Positions 48,552 to 60,016 of a stretch of 64,000 bases of DNA are shown here, piece by piece. The stretch's first letter is position 1. Every line of letters begins with the position of its first letter. The notes beneath the pieces were generated by a model. That model searched no databases. It was not told where the DNA came from and saw only the letters and a list, made by a program, of their open reading frames with translations. The DNA comes from Trichosphaerium sp. ATCC 40318 (taxonomy: Eukaryota; Discosea; Flabellinia; Trichosidae). Location of the stretch: positions 18,320 to 82,319 of the forward strand of contig JALMLS010000537.1 of assembly GCA_038496445.1 (NCBI GenBank), read 5' to 3'. The translations under genes were made by a program, and so were the position numbers.

Positions 48552-49650
48552 TTAATTTTTATTTGGATCCATAAGAATCAAATCAGTATGGAGTTTGCCA
48601 AAAGGTACAGTATGTGGCTTCATATAACAGATTTGAGGCTTTGTTTTCCTGCGATTTTTTTTTGTTTTTTTTGTCATGTCTATGATTCCCTCATTGTACT
48701 GAATCTTCTCAACAACCTTCCCTTTTTTAAACCTTGTATATTCTCCATGAAGTATACCATGTTTGTAAAAACAACGAACAACAAGATTTCCTTTCTCACT
48801 TGTCTCTTTGTACTCACCATGACGAACTCCATTCTCAAAGAAATACTGTTTTTTGATACAACATACTCTTTGAAGAAAACGAGTAGTAGAAATCTCTGTC
48901 CATTCTCCTTTTTTAGGATGATGCTTATCAAATATAACGCGTAGTATCACTTTATTTGATTCTTTATGCTGTTTCTCAGAAAGAAGTAAATTACCTTTAT
49001 CATAGATATTTTTATACGAATAAAAATAATTTTCACTAGTAGCCTCACCATCAATTAAACCATTTACGTAATTCCGTCTGTCTAGAACACGTGGACAATT
49101 TTTTAAGTAGTAACCAGTTTCCACCTTCTTTTCATACATACCATGAAGACAACCGTGATTGTAAGAAGCAACCTGAGTATACCTATTATAAGTTTTTGTA
49201 GCTTTGCCATGAATAACACCATCAACATAATTACATTCATAGTACACATCTTTAGTAACCGCATTTGCAATAGTGTATTTACCATGACGTTTACCATTCA
49301 AAAAATGCAGTGTCGAGATATTCCTTGTTGCCTTATCAATCTCCGGTCCATCCCAACAAGTTTGGATACCTTCTTTTTTGCCATTGACATATTTAAGCTC
49401 CATGTGTTTTTGTGTAAAGTCTTTATTCCAAGAAGTGAATGTCCCGTGCTTGTCTAGGTTATAATTGAACCTTGAACTAATAGCAGTATTGTAACATAAC
49501 TTGGGCCAGAGATTTTTTAGTTCATTGCCCGCATAGTCGTGGTAGAGGGCACATAAAAGCTCTCCAGGTAAATCAGGAAGAGTAAACCTATTTAACGTGT
49601 TTTCGCTATTTAACAGTCAGAAAAAGGTGCCTATGTACGCTGTACCTCAT
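48552..49650 (-). CDS. F-box-like plus MORN-type (antitoxin YwqK-like) repeat protein
   Basis: ATG 49650, a small first exon of five bases, then intron ending at about 49609, then MSENTLNRFTLPDLPGELLC as an F-box-like start. The long exon down to 48552 has about ten repeats of the form YxNGxxHGxxxxY: LKYVNGKKEGIQTCW, LHFLNGKRHGKYTI, CNYVDGVIHGKATK, NYVNGLIDGEATSEN, FENGVRHGEYKETSE, FYKHGILHGEYTRFKKGK. These are the MORN-variant repeats of Pfam's YwqK-like family. A shorter paralogue lies at 52934..52341 on the same strand. Such proteins may be ubiquitin-ligase adaptors; function is unproven. Confidence 0.75.
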
Positions 49651-49822
49651 TAACTATGATTGGGATGTAGTGCTAAGCTGCTCACAACAAATTTTATGGC
49701 ACAGAATACAAGTGAGTTAAAGAACAATCACAGAATTTTCAACACAAAATATTTACATTGTGTTCTAACAATAGATCAGTCCGGAGTTTCCTAACTATTG
49801 GCATTAATAAAATTATGATTTT

Positions 49823-49859
49823 GACTATCACGTGATGTAACCTTACATCCGTGATAGTC
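49823..49859. repeat. Near-perfect inverted repeat containing a CACGTG core
   Basis: GACTATCACGTGATGTAA on the left arm is followed by CC and then TTACATCCGTGATAGTC, its reverse complement but for one extra base. The stem is 17 bp with a single bulge and a two-base loop. It lies in the interval 49651..50233 between two minus-strand genes, where no exon was seen. It could be a small terminator-like hairpin, a palindromic protein site or an end of a small transposon. Confidence 0.6.
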
Positions 49860-50233
49860 AACAGCCATTGGTAGTAGAATTGTGTAATTCACAAGTCCTC
49901 CTTAGGCTAACTAACATGCTATAAACGTGAGATTTTACAGCTGAACGAATGTAGTACGCCTTTTTTAATATCCTAACTTACTTACGTTGGAACTGTTCTC
50001 CTACCAATAATTAGAACTTGCAGTCCTACATGCATTCTCATCTTTCATGCCACTCTTTGTAGCTGGCGGTTCACTAGAAGCCAACTATTTTAGTAAAGTT
50101 GTTTGGTATTTTTCACAAGAGATGTAAAGGTGTTGATGTTTTGCTTTGAAGTGAAACACAAACCATACTATAGGCATCCACAAATATTACTAGCACAATA
50201 CATTGTCATCACTTGATGAATCTTACACAAAAT

Positions 50234-52076
50234 TTACAGCTTAATATCAATGTCTTCATTGTAAAGTTTTACAAATTGTTTGTAACTTTTTATTTTAACA
50301 ATAGCTGTTTTTGGAAAAGTCAAAGTAACGTCAGACATTATGTGCTACGTGTTGGTACAAATAATTAACAATTTTTTTTCGATAACAAAAACTATGATTT
50401 CCATGGGAAGCAAGCTATGAAGGATTAAGCCAAAGTCAGATTAAACTGAGTATTCGAAAAAAAAAAAAAGGTACTCACATGTTGACATTGCTTCATCGTC
50501 AGCTGCTTTTCTCTTTGGTTGTGGAGAACTTGGTGCGCTTTTAGACATTTTTTTAGATTCACTTGACACTTCTTCTTTAAGGCCAGATTGGCCTGGATTT
50601 CTCTTACGCTTATCAGACTTTCTCCAACGTTTCCAACTTTTTCGTTTGTTGTTCCATCTTTTGCTCAATTTTTTTCGCAACTGCAACGCCCTGTCAGTAT
50701 ATTTACTTTATAAAATCGTACCTACTTTAGGTGATCTTCTTTGAGAAGGAGGAGACGATCCTTCTAATGACTTTGGTTGACTACCAGGTGATAAAGATTG
50801 GTCATTTGTGGTTGTTGAGTTTTGAGCTGACGGTATTGTCACTGGGCTCGATTGTGTGAGGTTCTGGCGGTTCGGCGCATGTTGCACACGAACAGATACG
50901 TTTCCAGGCGAATAAGGCGAAGTGTTATTGTGCTGTGGAGAGCCATTATCGAATGTTTGGCTCCTTCTTGGCGGTGGAGTTCTAGGAGCACTTGGAGGTG
51001 GTCCTGTGGCGCTTAATTGCCTACTATGTTGGTTCCCAAATCCTGCTTTCTCTAGCTTATCCGTTGCAGAGTCTATAACTAAGTCTTGAACAAATACAGT
51101 TGATCTTGCGACAATACTGTCAGCGTGGCTTTGATTGTGAATCGCAACAAGAAGCTAAAACAGCATTTAAATTAAGGTACACCCTTCTTTATGGACGTAC
51201 TTGACTTATATTTATAACTTTATGGCATACCCTCTTCATCTCTTCGGGTGTAAAGCGATCTGCTTTTTCTGTTTTTGGAGGTTAGTATACTAACTGCACG
51301 TGATTTTTGAAGGGTTTTTTTGGTGTTTTTTTGAAGCATTGAAATTCAGGTTCGTACGTCGTATAAAACTAATTGATGATCCCAAGCTTGCATACGCATC
51401 ATTTATAGCAGATTTAAGTATACCAATCTCCGTAAAAGAGGAAAATATCTGAGTTCTTCTTGGTACTTTTGTACTCAACCGATTTTGTTTTTGTTTAGAA
51501 ATAAGCTCCAAAGTGTTCAAGTCCACGTGCTACGAAACTGGATTAGCTAAAAACAATTTTGTGGATTTTTTGTATCCAGAAAAAAAAAACTAAGCGTAGT
51601 TCTGTTCAAGATGCATTGTGCACGTGATAATTGGCATAGTTTTCGCCTTTATTGACAAGCGTTGTCAAAAAACCAGAAGAAGTTTCGGTTGTGTAGAATA
51701 ACGAACAATTTTGAACAAAAGAAAAGTGAAAAAAAAAAGCTAATCGCGTTGTACCTTTGCTAATGTTTGGAATAATTCGTTAATATACATAAACTCTTCA
51801 GGCGAATTAAAACTTTCCAACTCGCTGTATACACCATCTACGAACTTTTCTATTACTTGTAGATTCATCAGAAGCTGTCTTTCCTGATGGTTTCGTTCTT
51901 TTGAACCCCTACCAAAGAAAAAAATTAATTGGACAATACGCATTCCTTTTTACGCTAGTAGTTTTATCTGCATAGCTACATCACGTGATTAATGCCAGAT
52001 GACATTATTTTTCTTTTCACGTTTTTTATTGCGTTTTTACGTACATTGGCGCTGCTACCTGAGTTTGTGGCTCCAT
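50234..52076 (-). CDS. Disordered protein with helical N-terminus, unassigned
   Basis: ATG 52076 (MEPQTQ). The second exon reads NLQVIEKFVDGVYSELESFN and PEEFMYINELFQTLAKVQRD, then HVDLNTLELISKQKQN, ILKSAINDAYASLGSSISF and RFTPEEMKRVCHKVINIS. After that comes a long Ser/Pro-rich stretch (51060..50710; GPPPSAPRTPPPRRS and similar), a basic part (KRWNNKRKSWKRWRKSDKRK) and a last exon ending FVKLYNEDIDIKL, joined in phase 1 at about 50309. Stop at 50236-50234. A helical domain plus proline-rich linker suggests a scaffold or adaptor, but no family was recognised. Confidence 0.55.
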
Positions 52077-52340
52077 AATCTCTGCCTTCACACGTTGCCT
52101 AAATTGTTTTTTTGGAGTTTTTTGTTGAATTTTTTTTACTTCAGTTTGTTTTGCCTTACGAAAGCCGCACCAATTAGTCACTAATTCCAGTATGTAATAG
52201 ACAAAATTATTTTAAATTGACGCTAAATACTGATACAGAAACAATAAAAACTAACGTTACAAATCTGGGAACAATAAATTAAATAATACTACACGAAAAT
52301 ATTTTATCCAAAAAAAGTAAGCTACAATGCTAATACTGTT

Positions 52341-52934
52341 TTATTCCTCGGTAGCTGTTTTTTGAGCTTTTAAGATGCCTTCCTCGTATGTATCACATAA
52401 TAGCAAACTACCAGAAGCAAGCCATACACTATGTACACCATTCATTTTGCCTACCTTATACCAACATTGAGAATATACTTTCCCGTTTTCATACCAATAC
52501 ATACACTTTCCTTCCTTCTCTCCTTCTACGTAATTCTCCTTTGAAGATAGCTCTCCATTATCATGCCAATACTTAACCTCACCATCGAGCTTACCATTCT
52601 TATAAAAGCATTGCTTCCTGAGATGACCATTCTTTCGCCAAAAAGTTGCCTTTCCGTTAAGCGCTCCGTCGTTGTACAGAACCTTTGCGCATATTTGACC
52701 ATTTAAGTACCACCTCGTACTCTCTCCATGTCTTTTACCGTTGCTAAAGTAAATACATCGTATCACGTGACCGTTCTTCCACGTGAGATATTTTCCGTGT
52801 TTTTGTAAATTGTAACTAATGCGGCTTGTAAAAGCTGTTTGTTTACAAATAAGAGGCCATATACAATACACTTCTTGATTACGATTAAAGAAAGCGTGCT
52901 GAATTTCTAGAGGCAGTTCCAACAACGTTGTCAT
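52341..52934 (-). CDS. MORN-type (YwqK-like) repeat protein, paralogue of 48552..49650
   Basis: One exon, about 197 residues from MTTLLELPLEIQHAFF (chosen because the F-box-like LPLEI motif starts there; an in-frame Met at 52976 is possible). Then NLQKHGKYLTWKNGHVIRCI, FSNGKRHGESTRWYLNG, YNDGALNGKATFWRKNG, FYKNGKLDGEVKYWHDNG, YVEGEKEGKCMYWYENGK, WYKVGKMNGVHSVWLASG. The same NLxKHG(K/T)xxxW link as in the longer paralogue ties the F-box-like part to the repeats. Confidence 0.8.
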   Translation of the reverse strand: MTTLLELPLEIQHAFFNRNQEVYCIWPLICKQTAFTSRISYNLQKHGKYLTWKNGHVIRCIYFSNGKRHGESTRWYLNGQICAKVLYNDGALNGKATFWRKNGHLRKQCFYKNGKLDGEVKYWHDNGELSSKENYVEGEKEGKCMYWYENGKVYSQCWYKVGKMNGVHSVWLASGSLLLCDTYEEGILKAQKTATEE

Positions 52935-52976
52935 TGGAGTAACAGTAAACCAACTCTGTAATGCGCTCAATACCAA

Positions 52977-53609
52977 CGCCGTACTTTGATTTGGGAGTCA
53001 AAATTAATCAAGCACTAATTTATTGGTGAGATTGGTGGCGATTTCATACATAGCAATGCACGTTTCGAATCAGGCTGGACATCTGCTTTTAGTTCGGATG
53101 TCTATGGTGAAAGCCAACTTATATGAGCCTCTGAACGGAGGCCCTAATAACAAAGGAGAAGACGTGAAAAATGTGACTATACAGCTTTCGTAAAGTTTGA
53201 CATGAAGTAAATAGTGCCCTGTTTCGCAGTTATAAATCAGAAGATTAGTTGGTTTTACTTGATTCCTGTCCTTAAAACACATGTCGAGATAAGTTAATAG
53301 AAACTGATTGGCCATCCGGTAACGCAATATGATTACTGAAATGCTTCTTGTTTGCTTTTGGCGACCAAATTGAATTCGGTATTGTTACCAACACGGCAGA
53401 ATCTCTCTCATAGGCGTACTAAGTAATACAGTAAATAGAGGTACCTGGTATTAAAGATGTTCATAATCAAAAAAATGTACATAATCTAATTCAAAGAATA
53501 AGTTGTAAAAAAACGCGCCAGTGCAAATATTTTGGTGCTTATTTTTTAACGCACAACGTAACGTTTGAATGATATCATATGCCTGTACAAAGAGCAAAAC
53601 AGTTGATTA
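52977..53609. other. Interval without a convincing gene
   Basis: A minus-strand frame at 53327..53070 (85 codons) has no family features. Otherwise closed in all frames. Confidence 0.35.
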
Positions 53610-53680
53610 GCCACGCCTGGGGCTCGAACCCAGAATCTCATGCCCCGTAAGCACGCGCCTTACCATTGGGCCAACGCGGC
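53610..53680 (-). tRNA. tRNA-Arg (ACG)
   Basis: On the minus strand, acceptor GCCGCGT pairs with GCGTGGC, the D arm is GCCCAATGGTAAGGC, the anticodon stem CGTGC/GCATG closes loop TTACGGG (anticodon ACG, read as ICG), and the T arm is CTGGGTTCGAGCCCCAG. No intron and no encoded CCA. Confidence 0.93.
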
Positions 53681-54108
53681 GACTATCTTGTGGTTAAATA
53701 GTGAAATGTTGTCAATGGAGTAGTTACGATGGCGCTTTTTTAATTTTCGTCTCTGAATAGTATGTCAGTACATATTTACCACCTACTTAGCTATAATGCG
53801 TCGCTGTGTTGTTTTAGTTTAACTGGTTGGAGGGAGGGTAGCAGTAGGTACAGCAGTCAAACCACTGCGTGTTGCAGCCCTTTTGGTTAAAGCAACAAAA
53901 AGCCACCACCGTTGATTACACTGTACTACCTGAAAAAAAAACGTAACAAAAGGCAAAAGTTGTAAATAATAGCTCAACTTGACAAAGAAGAGCTTAATTT
54001 TACTAATGTACAGGAAGGGTGATTGACATTTTCAGTAAAAACGTCAAAAAAAAAAACCAAAAAAAAAACCAGAAAAACGTATTTCTTCATCTTCATCATC
54101 TTCAACTT
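53681..54108. other. Interval without a recognised gene
   Basis: Between tRNA-Arg and the 3' end of the Mis12-like gene. No exon seen. It has A-rich runs near 53930 and 54040. Confidence 0.35.
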
Positions 54109-55083
54109 TTATCGGCCGCTGCTATCACTCGTCAAGACGGCTATAGCGTTTGCTGAATTATCGATCCCTATACGCGGTTTCTTTTCGCCTTGACCTGTAC
54201 TGAGTTCTTCTCGCCTAAAGCGTTTACCAGTCGTTTTCTCCAAGGTCTATCTCAACGGTTAGAAGGATTTCGTTAAAGAAAAAAAGCCAAGAGGTGTTTT
54301 AGAGCTCATATTTCGCTTGCCTTTATAACTGCAAGGCCATCTTTGACACTATCTTGGTGATTGCTGTATTTTTCCAAAACTTCATTTACTAGTTCGTCTG
54401 TTTCTTCAAGAGAGTTCATGCATTGTTGTATATGCTTTGTGTTGGTTTGTATCTCCAATACTTGACGTTTATATTCACTGTTTTCGGCTGCTACCTTATT
54501 GGAAGTTACAATTGCGTTGTAATAGTAGTGTGAGAGCGAATTTTGGAGCTAATGCGTAGGGAGCATGCTTTATATCCGTTTTGTTTTTTTTGTACCTTGA
54601 GAACAGCAGCGCGTAGTTCTGCAAGCTCCTTATCTATTCCACCGCGTCCACGCGTATTTTTACTTTTATTACTCTTTGTTTCTGGTATCTAACGGTTTCC
54701 TTTACAAAAAATAATAACGAAGCGGTTCGAACGTACGTCTACAAGGCATACATCAGGTGGTATAGAAAAAATAGCGTTCTTCTTGAGGTAAATCAAAAAT
54801 CCGTCTGCTGAGTGATCAATAGTGTTTTTTACAGAGTTTCTAAGCGATGTGCATGCCTATTCAAAAAGTTGTCAGCAAAATAACCAACAGGCGTAATTAA
54901 TTGTTAAATTACTTTGCTAATAGCTCGTAGCTCTTGTGGTTGCTTTTTTGAGAGGCGTTGTTCATAAGCCTGAAATGCTCCAATAGCCGTTTGCTCTGCA
55001 GCGTTAAAAAACTCATTTACAAATTGCTGAGCTCCAAAACCGAAGTGCAAGGCTGTTCTGCTTGGCTCTTTATCTGTGTTCAT
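54109..55083 (-). CDS. Candidate Mis12 kinetochore subunit
   Basis: ATG 55083 (MNTDKEPSRTALHFGFGAQQ). FGFGAQQFVNEFFNAAEQT and AFQAYEQRL, then RNSVKNTIDHSADGFLIYLK and NAIFSIPPDVCL, follow the N-terminal order of Mis12/MIND-complex proteins (FGFxPQxF, a helical pair, then K...F.IP...). Next is a coiled-coil part: GIDKELAELRAAVLK, NSEYKRQVLEIQTNTKHIQQ, NSLEETDELVNEVL. The last exon is basic (KTTGKRFRREELSTGQGEKK) and joins in phase 0 at about 54248. Stop at 54111-54109. Length about 240 residues fits. Mis12 links centromeric chromatin to the KMN network. The call rests on short motifs. Confidence 0.55.
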
Positions 55084-55240
55084 TTCCCGCCAATTATCTC
55101 ATAAGCTTAATACTAGCGTCTATATTATACTATTGATTGCAAATAACGCGACCTAATAGTTTTTATCTCAAAAAGCACAGCGCGCAGAACAAATAAATGG
55201 TTTGACTTTTGTAGGCGTAACTCTCGTATACTCTTACAAC

Positions 55241-55853
55241 ATGTACTTTCTAGCTCGTCTTTCATTAATCATAAGTGTGGTAGCTCTCGTAGGACAATCG
55301 ATAGCATTAACGCTTCTTCCTCCAAGTGAAGGTTACGAATTAGCTTTTGGCCCTCTTAAACAATTCCTTGTGCGTAGGCAATACTCTAGCTACATTTTAA
55401 GTTATTTAAACTCACTGAGAAAAGTGTGACGTCACAGTTTTTTAACTGACACGCTAATAGGATGACAGTCAATTACCTGATGTTTCTGAGCTAAACGAGT
55501 TCTCAAAACTTGTTGGTGTACTCATGGGCGCCGTAGCGATCATGTACATGTATATTATTTACAAAAACACTCCTGACTTACACGCGAGCGCTGCTATTTG
55601 TAAAATAGGCGTTGTTCTACAAGGCACGGGCAAACCTTATTTTTCTTCACATGAAATGTTTTTTTCTGTTGTTTACAATCATCTTTCTCTCACTTGCTTC
55701 GTATTGACACTAGTCCTAGTCGGTTACCTATTATACACTGAACAAGTAAGACACTTCTTTGGCGTTGTAGCGGTTGCAGATGCTGTCCTGGCGTCACTTA
55801 TCTTAATCGGTTTGCTCTTCGCACCATCAACAAAAAAGCAAAAAACCCATTAA
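55241..55853 (+). CDS. Four-TM small membrane protein
   Basis: ATG 55241 (MYFLARLSLIISVVALVGQS). An intron from about 55370 to 55461 removes stops and joins QFL to DDSQLPDVSELNEFSKLV. TM segments: 1 at the N-terminus, 2 VLMGAVAIMYMYIIY, 3 LTCFVLTLVLVGYLLY, 4 FFGVVAVADAVLASLILIGL. It ends in a lysine tail STKKQKTH. About 175 residues. No family was recognised. A start at 55202 in the same frame is possible but gives no clear gain. Confidence 0.6.
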
Positions 55854-56990
55854 AATCATTTCTAAACGAAGTTGTTATCATACCACATAACCCTTGCACC
55901 AAAACTACACGCGTTGGGGGTAAGAAGAAGTGATATTAGTGGCTCTTTGCGTTATGTAGCAAATGTTTTGCGAAATAAAGTGAAAATCCGTTAGCGTCGA
56001 ATTAATCACGTGACCAAAACAAACCATTGCGTATTGAACAAAACAACTTGCAAGAAGGTTCAAAGATTACATCTCTTCATTGAATGACTTCATGTATTGT
56101 GTCCATGAGAATGTTATAAATGTGGTTGCCAAGTAATTTGTTTTGACTTGTAAAAAAAAACCGTTGTGTTATGTAGTAAATAAGTTTCGCACTGAAAGTT
56201 GCTCTTGTTTGTTGTTGCTATCTTGTTGGTAATAACAGAAATGACTAACGCATCGCAGTATCGCACAACGAAGTTTCACAAGCTAAAGTTGGTTGGCTTA
56301 CAGTGGCTTGTTTCTGCGGTTTCCAACAAGAAATGCTGTGAAAGATATTGTTGTAGATTTTTATAATAAATCTGTTTTTAACTTTGTGGTCTATCTATTT
56401 TTCCTCCATTTTAATGGCAGCTCGTAATTTGGTTTCTGAGATCTTTTTGCTCCCAAAAACACTGGTTCGTCTGTAGTGAGTGCGAAATAAAACAAAAAAA
56501 ACCTTCCCACAAAAACGGAAGACCGTTTCTTGCCACTTTCATAAATAATTTTCAATACTCGGTTTTGTTCAAAAGACAGAAGTCTTTCAGTCCCATCACT
56601 AAAATTTATTCTGTCGTTGACGACAATTTAGTCAGAACACACAATAACAGGTGCACTGCTTCACAAACTCGACGCATGAAAACAACACAATACGTGGCAG
56701 CGTTGTGTGATAGTAAACCTGGCTACAACCGTAGTTTTTATTTTACAGATGACAGCACCCAGTACTTCACACCACGTGGTGCCTGAATAACGAGCTATAA
56801 AAAACAACAGCGAACGCGTTGCGTTTCACAAATGTTGTGCTTAAAAGTGATTAAACAACAAAAACTATAACACTTCGCCACACGGCCCATTTCAATCCAA
56901 AAATACATGACTATTTTCTGTCTTCCCAATGAAATTTCCAAAAATACCCTGGCAGAAATTTTTCTATCAGGGTAATATCAGCTTTCTACC
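55854..56990. other. Interval of about 1.1 kb without a convincing gene
   Basis: A plus-strand frame at 56565..56786 (73 codons) has no family features and no signal peptide. Other frames are closed. A TCACGTGACC element is near 56007. Confidence 0.35.
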
Positions 56991-58136
56991 ATGCGCATTA
57001 CAACACTTCTTGGCGCCATTGTCCTTTATCTTTATGTTGCTTCATTTGTGTCATGCCACTTCCCTATCGCTCTAGAACTACAAAGAATTCGTATAACGAA
57101 CTTTCAAGATAGTACCTGGTTCGCAACACCCACAGAAGATGAGGATTACAGCTTTGAGCACCCACTGGATATTGTGCAAAGAACAAGCTTCTTCCCAAGT
57201 GCTGGTACTTACGCTTTGAACTTTGTGAGGCGCACGTTTTTTAAACGTTTTTCAAGGTGATCCAAGGGCTCCAAAAATACGAACGGATGCCGCAATCACA
57301 GCCAGAGCTACTCTGTTGGAAAAACGTGATTACGATGTCTTTCTATTCGACAAACCCAATAATGATCCTCACTTGCTTCATGTATACGTAATGGCTACTG
57401 CCTGTCGTGAACTACGCAACTTTTACCCAGCTCTCACGTTTCTCGCTCCAGCAGGAACAATGGACTCACTTGTACGGTTTGACGTTTTGTTTTTTCTGTT
57501 GATTGATGAATTCATAGACAAATACGCCTCTTGTATCTACTGACTTTGACCCTGATGACCTTCCTTTCGATGTACCAGCTGGCTATGGTGTTAAGACGAT
57601 TCTGCAAGAAAGAGCAAGACATGGTCAAAGACGTCCTATGTGGTGTGGCCTTGATAGATTGTTCTACCCTTTCGGTAAATTCCACAGTTTGTATCTGATT
57701 GAGAGTTCTAACCCCTTATTGTACAGGTGCCGAAGAGTGTCCTGAAGCGCCTACGCCTACTTGTGATTACACGAACATTCTGAGAGCTCAGATTGATGCT
57801 GCCGCTAAATATTACTATGTAGTTTGGCATCCACAATTCCGCTACAGTCGTCGTACCATTGGTCCTTTCCCAAGACGATATGACTACGCTTTGATACGGG
57901 GTCTTGTTGAGATTTTTAGAGACCTTGAGCCTGAAGAATCTGCAGCTTTTAGAGAACGCTCGGTACGTGGTTTTGGCTTCATTTTTGTTTTGGTTTTAAC
58001 CACATTATGATTTATTTTACATATCGTGTCAATGTTTTGTTGAATGCATATTTAGGTGTATGGTGGCGGAAGACAAGTTACAACAAGATGCACTCAGCCA
58101 TATTCACCTGTTGTTTGTGATGTAGGGGAAGAATAG
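56991..58136 (+). CDS. Secreted protein, family unknown
   Basis: ATG 56991 gives a signal peptide (TTLLGAIVLYLYVASFVSC). Exons: FQDSTWFATPTEDEDYSFEH; PKIRTDAAITARATLLEKRD with YDVFLFDKPNNDPHLLHVYV; FDPDDLPFDVPAGYGVKTIL; ECPEAPTPTCDYTNILRAQI with AKYYYVVWHPQFRYSRRTIG; and a last exon VYGGGRQVTTRCTQPYSPVV. There are several cysteines and no TM segment. Introns are short. Stop at 58134-58136. Aromatic-rich with likely disulfides, it fits an extracellular protein. Confidence 0.6.
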
Positions 58137-58447
58137 AGAAATAGCTCAACTTGTAAAACACCATAGATAAAACCCTATTGTTACTTTTGTCCTAAAGTAA
58201 TATTGCGACTTCACTTTAGTTCACAACCTCGCTTAATGTAGTGTCCGTATTTTGGAACACGTTCGCGTAAATAGAAACTTCCGTACTGGTGTATAAATTA
58301 GAGATTACCTTCAGCGTCTCTTGTGGTACTATCCACTGTGAAGTTTTTGGCTTTCTATTTCCTAATTTCTAATTAGACTCTAGTCTGTATCTAGTTGTAG
58401 AAGTACATTGTTAAGACTATTGGTAATAATATTCAGCTTAATTGACT

Positions 58448-59725
58448 ATGCTCCATGATTTACGCTCCATTGCTATGTTAGTTTTACTAGTGGGTGTTAC
58501 TACGCATGCGCTCACGACTAGTTTTAACTACGCTAGAGATCACTGCGCAAAAACGCACGTGATATTTTTTACTTATTCTTGTTAACTTGTTTAGTGGTCA
58601 AATGCTACCAGAAATACTAACAGAAGACGACTACAAAATGTATACAAATATCTCGAGTGAGGCGAACACGTGGCTTAATATTCAACGTAGTAATGGAACG
58701 AATTTCACACGTGATTTTTGTGATCCCTGTATACTGAACGGTAATGACTGTGACAGTTGCAAGCTAGCAATGTCATCTTTCAAATGGCTGCATAGTGGCA
58801 AAACGTTCCTCGAAACAGACTTGTTTATCTCTGGTGCTAATGGAAGTATGGAGATATTTTTGACCAATTACTTTAAAAATGAGCCCACATTTACTAACGG
58901 CGGGGAGCGCAAGAGACGTGCATTCAAATGCGCAAAATGGTAGTTATTTATTGTTGTAATTCAAGAGTTACTTATAGTACCTAGGTTTTAACGACATTGC
59001 TTGTAATATCTTTCAAGCTCAAATTGTCTGTGTTGACTTTCCTCCAACTACTGAACCTACACCTACAAACACGGTTGTCATTGCAAGTAGTACTTTTTCG
59101 GTGGTAGGAACAACTTACACTACACCTGGTGCGAACAACTCAACTCAAGGCACTTCGTCCAATAACTATTTGAAGGAGATGTTGTCTTTTTGGCGAATAC
59201 AGTGCTTGTAATTGGTTCAAACTCTTCAATTTCACTAGGAGGGTGTCCTAGTTTCGAGTCTAATGTATTAGTCAATACCTCCGGTGTACAAGTATGCTTA
59301 CAACATTCTCTAAAGTTGAGTTTTTAGTAACTAATTTACTCTCCAAAGCAAGTTGATTCATTAACGTTGATTACCTTCAGAGATGATTGTGTTGTTGATA
59401 AATCAAACATATCACTTTCAGATCCAACTACATGCTTCAAACAAAGTACAACAGAACCTTGATTGTGGTTTTTATTTATTTTTGTATTTTTCCTCTAGAT
59501 ACACGTGGAAGTTTAGTTATCTTATTTTCTTCTTCAACTTGTTCAACTCAATCAGATGGTTCAGGTTTCCCAACAATAATTGTAGTAGTTACTGTATTGG
59601 TTGTTTTACTTGCCCTTGTGATTGTATTTTTGGCGCTGACGTTTATCATTCCATCATGGCGTGAACGTATTTTTCCGTACAGGATGGCTAGAACCACTAA
59701 AACGCAAGGGCAAACAATAAAATAA
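58448..59725 (+). CDS. Type I membrane protein, tandem copy A
   Basis: ATG 58448 gives a signal peptide (IAMLVLLVGVTTHALT). The first donor must be GC (58555) to give CAKTGQMLPEILTEDDYKMY. Then NTWLNIQRSNGTNF, a Cys-rich knot (DPCILNGNDCDSCKLAMSSF), FKWLHSGKTFLETDLF, VCVDFPPTTEPTPTNTVVIA, VLVIGSNSSISLGGCPSFES, FRDDCVVDKSNISLSDPTTC. One TM segment (IIVVVTVLVVLLALVIVFLAL) precedes a short tail (PSWRERIFPYRMARTTKTQG). Many N-glycosylation sequons. Stop at 59723-59725. A diverged copy with its own promoter region follows at 60017..61267. Function unknown; surface protein. Confidence 0.65.
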
Positions 59726-60016
59726 AATATCATAAAAACATTGTATTAATACAATGAAATTAGACCTGTGGAAAGTAATATTTCGACTTCACTAGTTCAC
59801 AACCTCGCTTAATGTAACGGACGTATTTTGGAACACGTTCGCGTAAATAGAAACTTCCGTACTGGTGTATAAATTAGAGAATACTTCAAGAAACAACGTC
59901 GTTTGGTACCATGAAAGTTTGGCTTCTATTTTGTATAATTTCAAATTAGACTCGAATCTAATCTGTATCTAGATTGTTAAGACTATTGGTGATAGTATCT
60001 ATTCGGTTTAATTACT

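Noticed and set aside
48522-48944. Plus-strand Phe-rich frame of 140 codons
   Set aside because: Shadow of the MORN-type repeat gene on the minus strand.
53070-53327. Minus-strand frame of 85 codons
   Set aside because: No family features and no splice partners; left as open frame by chance.
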